This document shows, one piece after another, positions 54,501-64,000 of a DNA stretch of 64,000 nt. The stretch's first letter is position 1; each line of letters starts with the position of its first letter. This DNA is from Echinococcus granulosus (lineage: Eukaryota; Platyhelminthes; Cestoda; Cyclophyllidea; Taeniidae), in NCBI RefSeq assembly GCF_000524195.1, contig NW_020170430.1:427547-491546 (forward strand), read 5' to 3'. The translations under genes and the position numbers were made by a program. Below the pieces are notes generated by a model. It did not search any database, was not told the DNA's origin, and saw nothing but the letters and a program-made list of their open reading frames with translations.

Positions 54501-57500
54501 TTTGAAATGTTTTAATAGAGAACTTTTCAGGACGCATTCCTGGTAGTTCTCGATAAGAGACGTGGTTTATCTTGAATATGTTCAGCTTTCCGTATTTGTC
54601 GTATTGTTGAAGCTTACATCGCGACAACTGCATATAGGGTTCCATGCGTAGCGTTCGGTAGGGCTCTTTGACATTATCCTTGTCGTTTGGGTCAATATCG
54701 TGCAAATTAACCTCACAACGACCTCGATCATCGGATAATGTGACAGCGATCTCCTTCCAACTGCGATCAGTCGTGTATTTCGTCATTTGCTTCACTTTCT
54801 TTTTTTTCTCTGGGTATCTGATCCATAATCTCCACACCTGATTCGTGGGGGCAGGTGGATTAAACGGAATTTCCAAATCAGGATCAGGGGTTTCTGGTTG
54901 TGGTGGTTCAGGTATAGATGCTGTTGGAACAGGTGGCTTCGACCAATCAACCTCAAATGCCTTATTTAACTCATCATCTGTCGCATTTATATTGTCTGCA
55001 GGATTGTTATCCGAGGTAAAGGTCTCCCAACCTACTGGCGTTGAACTGTTTATGGCCAAGTCCCTCAGATTGTCAGTTTTTCCGTCAATCCCTTTCCCAA
55101 ACTCGTCGTCTGTATCGCTTGCAGCAAGATCATCTGCATATGCTGGTGCTTCAGTTTTTGGAGGAGCTGGAAGTATGGGGAAAATCATCGTCTCCTCATG
55201 AGTCTTTTGATTGTTGTCGTCCTTTTTCCTAATTGGAACCTGAGGTACTGCATGACTTGATTTTTCTTCCTCAACATCGCTTGAGCTATCTTTTTCTGAA
55301 ACAGGATATATTGTTTGAAACGGATCAAAGTTTTGATTTGTTGGCGTTTCCGGTCTTTCTTCGATTTCATAGTCCTCAGGTCTTTCTTCCATCTCCTCGT
55401 CTTCATCATGCACTGATTGACTGAAGAGCGCCACCGTGGCAAGAGTAGTCTTTTCGTCTTCCATTGCTAGCTGTTCTGCATTGAGTTCTTGGTCGACGTT
55501 TTCGGAATTTTCCGTTCTCAAGGACCGGCGAAAGGGATTGTTTTCCGTTAGTGTACACTGTCTGACTGCCCGAGATTTGGATTTTGACTTGTTTGTGTAG
55601 AGGTCCACAATCTCAGGAGGAATTTTCTCAATTACCTCAGATTCAGCCGTACTGATAATATCAGAAACGAATTCCTGCACATCCGACTGGGCCACACCGC
55701 TATCTTCTGGTAACGATGCCTCATCGACATCCACCTCATCATATCCATAGGAGTCACCGTATTGTGGTGGCTGTAGCTGCTTGTCCGTGAGAATATCCGA
55801 ACCGCTTTGATTATCATAGTGGTAGTCTTTTAGATTTTCTTGATCTATTGAAAAAGATGAGAGAGATGGTTCTTCTATTATTGTGGGTTTTTCAAGTGAT
55901 GTTTGGTTTATTTCAGTTGTCACTTGTGAAGGATCGTCGTATCCATAGTACTGAATTTGATTAGGCACGGACGATTCCCGATCGAGTGAAGACGATTGGG
56001 AGCTTGGTGTACCCTTAGATGAATTAGATCTTTCCTCTATCTGTTCACTGTTCAAAGTGCTTTCGACATCGCCTGTAGTGGTATCTGTTTCCTGTTTGGT
56101 ACTGCTCATTTCTTCAGCCGATTTATTTTGTACAGAAAAGCCACGTTTACCTTCCGAATTATCTTCGATTTGAGGCAAATACTGTTCGGAGGAAGATATC
56201 GAACTGTTGGATTGATATATTGTGCCTTCAGCCTCGAAGTGATTCAAAGTACTCATCTGCGAGTCCTGAGCTGAACATTGATTTGGAGGTGACTCGGGGC
56301 TTTTATTCATTTTGGACGAAAAAAAATCCTCCCAGTTGTTATTTGAGGGAACTTCAGGAACCGAATGGTCAGAATTTGGGAAGTTTGAGTGGCGAATGTT
56401 GGCCCAGTTATCCCCACTTTCCGTTTGTGCAGATTCTGCTACTGACGCCCAATCACTATTTGAAGATGTGACGAAATCTCTCTTGTCTTCCTGAGGAGGG
56501 CGGTCCCTTCTTCGTAGATCGTCAAAGGCAGCCCAATCGTTCTCCTTACCCGAAACGCCGATTTTCAAATCAGAGAGCCCTTCTTCAACTAAATTTTCCG
56601 AAGAACCTTCTTGACTGGTGGTCTCGTTTGAATCTTCTTTCGACTCAAATTTTGCCCAATTGACTTCAACTTGCGGTTCTTGATGCGCCTCAAAATTAGC
56701 CCAACTGCTGGAAAAACTCTTCCTCGTATCGTCAGTGCTCTCCGTAGCCCACTTTAGGGACTCAAGTCTCGAGGCGGTGTCGCTGACTTTAGCTTCGATA
56801 CGAGCCTGAAATTCACGCCAATCCGAGAGGTAGCCTTTTGTGGAGGATTTGTCTTCTTCGGACTCCTTTGCTGGTGCCCTTACAGGCTTCGACTTGATGA
56901 TCCGCTCAACTTCGGCCTCCTCCTTTCGTTTGAGGCGTTGCTTCCGTTTTTCTCCGCCAATTATATTTTGAAGTGCCTTTTTTGGATTGGGGACTATTCG
57001 TTTCTTCTCAAAGTGACTTTCGAATGGGAAGCTTGGGTCCGGATCGGAGGGTAGAGGGCCTAATTTACAAAGCACTTTGTGCCTTATTAAGACAGCAAAT
57101 TTGTAATTTTGTACCTTTTATCCCATTATATTTGTGCATTCAAACATTATACTAATTTATACATTATACATTGCATTATACATTATACTAATTTCACAGT
57201 GATGCTTTTTTGCTGTTGGTTTAATGATTAAATATTTCTTCATAATTTTTGGAGAAGCTAATGAAACATCTCAAAGCGATATAGGAGACTGGGAATAGTC
57301 TGTCAACGACTGCTTAAAATTTTATGGCGCTTTTTGAAGATTTTAGCACATAATGCCTTTCATAGACATTCTAAGACTTATGCCATAGGATTAAAGTAGA
57401 CACAAGCCCATTTAATGCGAGGTTCGTACTTATTTTAATCCTATCCTGATTATTTAGTTAGTAGGAAAATGAATTCACGCGATTAAAAGGAAGACCGCTA

Positions 57501-60500
57501 ACATGGATTTCTGTCAGGTTTTAATGATGCTACGTACAGTCAAAGGTGGATGAGGTAAATGAAACGTACGGAGATGTGTGAGAGTTGGAACAACTAACAT
57601 TGCCATCATTGGGAGTAGTCGCATTTTATTACTCGGTGTACTTAATCACAATCAGCTTCCGCATTTAAAGAGAAACATGGAGCGGGATGGAAAGTTAATG
57701 TTGGTCTTTTGATTTCCTTCATGACGTGATACACTACATCCATAGGTCTATTTAGAAATGAAATATTTTCATGTTTCGTGAACTTGACGACCATTCAACT
57801 TGTTCAGATTTGGGAAAAGTGTACCCCTGTGGGGCGTAGCGTTGGTTCGGCATGTGAGAGTAAGGTCTTAACAATAGAGAGTTGATAATGAATGACAGCT
57901 GTTAAAATGACAGACAACTGTCTAACATGAGATACACATATTGACGCCATCTTTTCACTTAATTGTGTTTATCTGAATTGAAAATTTGACATTAAAAAAT
58001 TTTACAAGGAATTATAAATGGGTGCAGATATCTGTAGTCATGACTGGGGACCAAAATCATAGCGCAGAACATGGTACGTAGTAAGTCTGGTTGTAAGTTA
58101 TAGAACTACTCCACATCTACGAACATACATTTAATTTTCACAGGTTTGGATTCCGGTGAAAGAAACCTACACTACTAATAAGCAGAAATGATTAAAAAGT
58201 AAATTAGAGTGGTTGATTCAAATCCAAATTTTTGTTTATAAATGGAAAAATCACTATTTGGATAAGTTGAACTGCAATATTTTTTGCCCGTAAAAAAACA
58301 AGTCGTTTGAATTCAAACACTTTAAGTCCAGTTTTATTCCACACGTTCTGAACACAATGCTTTGTCTATTTAGTACAACAGATACAAAATTTGCAATCGG
58401 GCAACAAACGAACAAATTTTTCAAACCCGTTCAGTCGACTATAAGATCTTTATCCTCCTCTTTCCTCTTCCAAAGTGTCATGGTCATAAAAGCAGATTTG
58501 CGTGCTTAACACTCCACACATTAATTGACCTTGCACAAGTGTAGGAGGAAAATCTGTCTCGCCTCCCATCAAGCGAGCTGCTTGGAGAATTTTTCTGCAC
58601 CAATTAAACTCCACGCATGCACTAAGTCAAATCACAAGTTGACGACAAAGTTGTAGCGCCTAGAAGACGACAATGGGCGAAAACACACGAAGTGTTCCAT
58701 TGCCCCTCTTTCAAAACAATTTTGATAAAAAACAATTTGGCTCTACTAAGGGTGTTTTACTATCGCAAACTGAGCAATTCACTTTACTTGACAGAAGCAA
58801 CTTACACCTGACTAGTTTTGGGGTAAAGTTAAAGGCGCAACGAAAACCAGATCGTCGAAAATACTATTACTGTCGAGTTTACATGATAATCGTCAGCATT
58901 TTGAACCACTGCGACGAAAAAGAAAGAAGACCGTACCGTACTTAATCTCCAAATCTTATGCAAAGTTGTATAGAATGTGAAAAGTCCACAGCTCCAGCAT
59001 TCTAGGTATTTTTGCCTTCAAAATAAATGCCTTGTAAGGATATCACAATTCACAAAATATTTACCTCAGCACATTAAAATATATATGTTGCAAAAGACTT
59101 CATCGAATTTTTCGCACGACTTTCGTTTCGGATAGTTCGTTAAGCTTGGAGTGCAATATGGATACACGTAGTTTTTTTTGCCTTATAGTCGAGTGTTTCT
59201 CATAATTCCATGGGAAATTGGTATCCTTTATTGAATAATAACTCAATCAAAATGAAATCGCGCTTATTATATGGCCGTTTGTATCGTGGAAGGTTAACAA
59301 TTTCACTACTTCCAGTACCACTACACAGGCAAGATCGAAATGGCTTGAATAAGGGCACGACACCGTCCCACTGGTGGCCACACGGTTTGCACAAGCGCGA
59401 AATTTTAGTCGTGAATATCTAAGCGATCCTCGCTTTACGCGGATTAAGGTCAGAAAATTTGTGCATCATAACCCTCTAAATAAATGAACTTAAAAGTCGA
59501 GAAATGGAAGTCAAACCTTTTAAATACCTTTGAATCCTTGATCCAGTTTTATTTTAATTTCTCTACCTTATCGAGGTTGAAAGTATAAAGCCACCCACAG
59601 ACCCAAAAATCTTCCTATTCAGGGTGATGAGAATCATAAATAACCTAATTTGCTTTTTACATCGTGGGATTTTTTACAATAGTGTTTCGAATTCCCGTCC
59701 ATCTTAATTATTGAGTAGATTTGATTGATCAACATATCTATCTAGTGCAAAGGAATCGCGTAGTATGTGATCTAACAATGAATATGAGAGAAAAATGGTT
59801 ATTTAATGCCCGCAACATGGAACAAAACGCACCGTTACTGATAGTGGATTTGTCAGTGAGTTAGTGAGCCTGCTCTATCCAAAAGGAGCGTGGGGAATCC
59901 GTGCGAGCTGACTTTCCTTTAAGAGGCAGGGGAGGCGAAGCAGTGTGGCTAAACTTTCGCCTACGCGTACTCGTCCGCGCGCTATCGACCCACCTCGTCC
60001 GCCGTGCGCGCCTTCTTGCGGGCGCGTGCGCGGTGCGTGCATTTTGGCATTACCAATGGCCACGGAGAGCAAAGCAACTACTTGCGCTGCGGCCAAATGA
60101 AGATGGTGGAAGCGAGGCTCTTCTAAGTGGGCATGTGGCCGTAAAGTGAGACGGGGGGCGGACGGCGCTAACTATGAGCCTCAGAGGCTGAGGTCTAACA
60201 TGGCTATGGTGTGCCGACACAGTTATGGAATTCGGGAGCTAAACACGTATAATTCCACTTGAGTCTATTGTTAAAAAATTGCATGTACTATATTTTTAAT
60301 CAGCTACTGAAGCGGGATGGAAAATGATGGACACGCAGAATCACTTTCATTTCGGAGAGTTGATCGCCACCAAATGCAGAATGTATGCGACGTAGCGATT
60401 CCACAATGGGACTCAGGCTATAATATACTTGCAATATCTTATTTTGTGTCAATTTTAAATAAAAAACAGCTAAGCTTAGTAAAAAGTTTTAAGACACCTA

Positions 60501-63500
60501 AAATTTCTTAAGATATAATAAGATGGCGGATTTAAAACTTGAACTAAGTACACAACTAAGCATCTAATAGCAGTGGTGCTGATGGAATACTTATTTGACA
60601 AAAATATTGGCTCAAAGTGCTTATAAAATTTGTGCTAGGCTTTGGCTAGAGGGATATATTTCTGAGCCGGAAGCATTTACAGTAGTTTCAACTTGTTTGA
60701 CGAAATAACAACCAGGTTTCTTCTGCGATTATACAATTATTTCACGACAAATACACGGGTATTCAACCATGAAATGATTTCATAAAGAAATGCGAATAAG
60801 CAATTCTTATTTACATTATTATATGCAATAAAACGATGTTGACTACCCTAAAAATCGACCAGTGAAGCGGTACTTTGGTTCATTTCAAAAATTGTAGTTA
60901 TCACACTTATTTAAGAAGAGTTTTTGAGTTCCATCGGTATGCAGTTACCTTAAACGGTCTAGACTAGTTGTAATTTAAGGTTCATATTTTATTTTCTCAA
61001 ACTCACGGCTGTAACAACATAATGACACGCGACTAAAAGAGGTTCCTAATCGAAACGATATGAATAATGAAAACGTCGTGGATGTTGACCCACCCTCGTC
61101 TTGTGCAGCTGGTTGCTAACACCTAAAACCAAGTGACTTCCTACATTTCTCCCAAAAAAACAGTTAAATGACATATATTTGAAGCAGAGCAAGATCGCTC
61201 TATTATTTCATGGCATTTACCCATCTCCAAGGTGGGCTATTTCGACTCATCAATTTAAAACGTGTTTCAGTACCAAGAGGTGTTTGCAGCTTAAGTGGCT
61301 TTGCTAAGGCATTGAAGACCCCAAGCCTGGTGAACCCTTTTTGTATACACTCCGTAAGACGGGTCTCAAGAGCCATGGCAACAACTGCTTCCTGTTGGTG
61401 CTCTGCGCCACTTGGGGCGGGCCAGCGGGGGCCGGAATTATGTGTGCAAAGGTTGCGGATCAACTGTAGATGATACGTTCAAGACCTCGCGACTTGAACC
61501 ATTTGAAGTTAGTTTAAGTTGCGGTTATACGCTTCGTAACTTTAGAATTCAGTGATGCCATCGGAGAATAATATTTAAAATTTCCTACAATTTTGCTGAT
61601 AAATGAGACAGGTGATCTGAGGAGTTTGCTTCAAGGCTTCCTTTTATCTCAATTTCTAAAAGGAATCTTAACTGTCGCTCCCGTACATCATCAAACGATT
61701 TTTGTGGTCTTCTTCAAAATTATCAAATATGAATTTTTTGCATCAGAAAAGTCACTGGTGTAGTGCGCCTCAGCAAATTATCAATTAAACCACAAAGTTT
61801 ACCTTAAAAAAATAGTTTCTGCTTTTAGGTCACTATCACAAACTTCTAAAGTGTTCGTTACTTTGTAGAATAAATGGTTGATAAATTTTCTGGCTTCCAA
61901 ATTCAGGATCAGTACAGGAAGGATATTTTACTCTCTTGATGGTTCCTAGGAAAGCAGTGTTACAAAGAAACCAACCTTTTTAAAAATTAAATAGCCGGGT
62001 GCGACATATTAACAGGGATAAGTAGATGGTGTTTCCAGAAGTTTGTTTGATTTATCTGCTTGATAAAATACCCCGTATTTGAGTTCCTGATTTAAACAGT
62101 AATCGCTCTAATTAGACAGTAATTCGGAAAGAGATTGCCGTACTGAACGCGCTTACCTTGATTTTATGTCTTTCATGCTTTAAAAACGAAACCTTTACCA
62201 TCACTGACTGCCACGCTTTCATTTAGCGGGCTTACTTTCGAAATACACGAACCGGCCAAAGCATGAATTTTGGAATAGATTTACCCATATTTTATAAATT
62301 CCATTAACTTTTAGGTAAATCTTACCTTTTACGCTTAAAGTGTGAAGTAATGATCGATGTAGAAATTTATTAGGAGTTTATGTGGTATGGACCAACAGAG
62401 ATAAAGAATTTTTCTGGAAATATAAATTGTGCCGAGTGAAAAACCATTTTTGAGCTAATTTTTCTCAAGCTCAGATGTCTTATCAAATCAGACGAATGAC
62501 AGATCAAGGGAAAATTCCACACGTCGATACAATATCATTTTAAATGCACTTACCAATGTTAATTCCGAATATCTTGTGCTTCTTCTTTCGTGCTGGGCTT
62601 GGCTGGGCCTCCGAAGTTAATGATTCCGGTTTCGATGACGGCCTTGGCGGTGGCGGTCGCGCGGGTTCCGGGTGATGCGACACTTTCTTGGGAGGAGGCG
62701 GCACTGGTGGTGGAACTGGTTTGGTAATTGGGAGTGGGGGTCTGCTCGGTGATTTTTGGGTTATATCGTGATTTGATGGTGATGTAACCAGTATTGCAGG
62801 CGGGGATGTACTCATGGAAAGGTGGTAAGGATGTGAGAGCTGCTTTTGACTTTCAGCAATAAGTGTCGCCTCATGAAATGGGTCCTGCTGTGGATCATGT
62901 TGCACTTCAAACCGAGGATAGTTATAGTCTTCATAGCTCTCTTGATAAACCCCTCTGTAGGGCCTCTCCTCGTTGGCATCATCCTCTTCACATGCCTCAG
63001 TAGACTGACCTTCTGGAACTTCGGCCTCCTCCTGTCCAACCTTTTCGACTTCTCCTTCCGAAGAACTTAGCTCACTGTAACCCGCATCTATTGAATTTGA
63101 ACTCAACAAAGAGTCGCTTTTGTGGATGGTTGAAACTGAACTAGTTCCACTCTCATCTCGCAGAACCTCTGGGTAGCTAAAATCATATATTTGATCTGTT
63201 GGAGCCCCAGAGTACGTAAAAACTGGTTCCTCCTCAGGTTTGTCCACAGATTGTGCCTCCTCACTATCCGAGTATGAAATCGGCGTCACAGAGCCATCCT
63301 CACTTTCAGCTTCTGGCTTATTATCTGATAGTTGATCCTTTGATCCTATCTCCCCATCGCTCACATCGGTGATGTCGAAACAATCTGCTGTGGCGAGAGG
63401 CGCAGGACAGGCACTGGCTGATCTGGCCGGAATACCGCCCTTCCAAGATCTGTCAATTGATCGGCTTGTGCGCTCGCATGTGGCAGAGGGAAGGCGAACA

Positions 63501-63628
63501 TGGGGATGATGAACATACTCCTCGAGGTCCTTCAAGTCGGCATTAGTAATCGAGCCACGGTTGAGTGAGAGGGTCTTCGATAGCCGGCGCACCAAATAGG
63601 TGATGGGATTTACCCGGTCTCTACTCAT
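51565..63628 (-). CDS. Stonin (stoned B/UNC-41 family) endocytic adaptor (1676 aa)
   Basis: Clathrin adaptor for synaptic-vesicle retrieval, sorting synaptotagmin. Three exons on the minus strand: 63628-62554, 57059-53601, 52061-51565; total 5031 nt, both introns phase 1. Exon 1: Ser/Glu-rich with a DPF motif and a proline-rich end (KPVPPPVPPPPKK). Exon 2: an array of WxxF motifs (DWREF, SWANF, NWAKF, DWAAF, NWEDF, GWETF), the AP-2 ear ligand seen in human stonin 2, plus NNPFRR and DPF. It then has the stonin homology domain from about residue 1105 (RLWIRYPEKKKK) and the mu-homology domain (PVYTEILKFGSMDRTLMR ... PCEDVEIRIPVPEEWIYHF). Exon 3 completes it (QIEFSMPSSTVSGTTVRSIS) and adds an acidic tail ending EELFDIFG. 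An in-frame ATG at 63811 could extend the N terminus by 61 residues. Confidence 0.92.
52114..52884 (+). mobile_element. Decayed TRIM element inside a stonin intron
   Basis: The left LTR 52114-52304 starts TGTAAT and ends GGGCGCTACA; the right LTR, about 52705-52884, keeps GGGCTGGCCTCCGGGCCATG and ends GCTATACA(T). TGGTGGCAATGG after the left LTR is the primer-binding site and GGAGGGGTAGAAG before the right LTR the purine tract. CAAC occurs on both sides (52110-52113, 52885-52888). It is much more diverged than the element at 29794-30956 and antisense to stonin. The start of the right LTR is approximate. Confidence 0.78.
52885..53600. other. Rest of stonin intron 2
   Basis: AT-rich intron sequence between the TRIM and the donor of stonin exon 2. 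A Cys-poor frame on the minus strand at 53044-53412 has no splice support and is not accepted as coding. Confidence 0.45.
57143..57195. repeat. Short AT-rich simple repeat
   Basis: Imperfect copies of CATTATACTAATTT and CATTATACATTG in tandem, 80 bp beyond the acceptor of stonin exon 2 (inside the intron). Confidence 0.6.
59920..60120. promoter_or_regulatory. GC-rich island in stonin intron 1
   Basis: A block dense in CG dinucleotides and alternating GCGC/GTGCG steps, with a CCAAT box (about 60052), in an otherwise AT-rich intron. It resembles the block upstream of annexin (485-600). It could be an internal promoter giving a short stonin lacking exon 1 (inference). Frames seen here on both strands follow from the base composition. 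Confidence 0.35.
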
Positions 63629-64000
63629 ATCGCTAGCCACGATGACGGCAACCAGGAGAGCACGTGGACATTGGAGGCTTGTACGCGTGCGCTTGGAACG
63701 ATAGGAGAGAATGATTCTCTTGCGCAGCACTTTCTCGCTCGCTCCCTCTCTCCCCAGGCATTGCATTGATTCAGAATCAACGCGCAGAGAAACGGACACA
63801 TTGGAGCACATGAGCTGCAGCCACGTATGCTGTTTAGCGCGCCAGCAGACGCCTGTCTACCTCACGCCCTCACCGTTACTTCTCCGACTATGGAAATCAA
63901 TGGTGGATTTGAAGTGTTCACGCTACAATCAATTTGACTGCGCCAATGGAGTGCCAACATGATGCCATAAATTCAATGCGGTTAATAAATGATTTCCTAA
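63629..64000 (-). promoter_or_regulatory. Stonin 5' flank
   Basis: Upstream of ATG 63628. The frame stays open to ATG 63811, so 63629-63811 is either 5' UTR or an N-terminal extension. A fairly GC-rich part (63640-63860) with CG steps could be the promoter. The window ends before any further exon. Confidence 0.35.

Larger units (their letters stand above)
57060..62553. other. Stonin intron 1 (5.5 kb)
   Basis: Large intron joining exon 1 (ending HKIFGINI+G) to exon 2 (GPLPSDPDP...). It holds a simple CATTATA-type repeat (57143-57195), a GC-rich island (about 59920-60120) and a second GC-richer patch at 61290-61460 with overlapping frames on both strands. No exon of another gene is convincing. 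Confidence 0.5.

Noticed and set aside
54845..55424. Plus-strand Gly/Ser-rich frame of 118 codons
   Set aside because: It is antisense to the acidic, low-complexity part of stonin exon 2, which explains the open frame.

Overview
The window is nuclear DNA of a flatworm, most likely a tapeworm of the Taeniidae. It has multi-exon animal genes with many very short introns (28-40 bp) mixed with kilobase introns, AT-rich spacers, and short TG...CA bounded LTR elements of TRIM type. From memory, TRIMs of this kind are described in Echinococcus and Taenia. The gene content fits an animal and no bacterial features are present. Exon models were built by hand from splice sites, reading phase and similarity to known families. 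Each multi-exon model reported at 0.8 or above closes with a total length divisible by three.

Left part (1-25 kb). A four-repeat annexin (727-3734, +) is followed by a 419-residue protein with two tandem FAR1-type zinc DNA-binding domains (5643-7104, +). Next come a small DMAC1-like membrane protein (start at 8344, -), Rab7 (11982-13342, -), a solo LTR (14526-14720), the TOR-complex subunit MLST8 (15291-17072, +), an RNF13-like PA/TM/RING-H2 ubiquitin ligase (17806-21593, -), a six-finger C2H2 protein (22564-24511, +) and the E2 enzyme UBE2G1 (24793-25449, -).

Middle part (26-45 kb). A divergent canonical-type poly(A) polymerase (26320-29428, -) lies just downstream of a complete TRIM (29794-30956) that itself contains a nested solo LTR. 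A SERCA-type calcium pump (31704-38792, -) and exonuclease 1 (39325-43062, +) are divergent and share about 530 bp. A DUSP11-like RNA phosphatase (43524-44425, -) follows.

Right part (45-64 kb). The ER thiol oxidase ERO1 (45546-50678, +) converges on a very large stonin gene (51565-63628, -), whose introns hold a second, decayed TRIM and about 5.5 kb of otherwise empty sequence.

Functionally the genes are unlinked housekeeping functions: membrane traffic (Rab7, stonin, annexin), ER calcium and redox (SERCA, ERO1), ubiquitin (RNF13-like, UBE2G1), RNA metabolism (PAP, DUSP11), DNA repair (EXO1) and growth signalling (MLST8). No operon logic is visible. The most unusual items are the tandem-FAR1 protein, the nested TRIM with two intact target-site duplications next to the PAP gene, the divergent PAP with a large insert, the loss of N-terminal cysteines in ERO1, and the WxxF array of the stonin.
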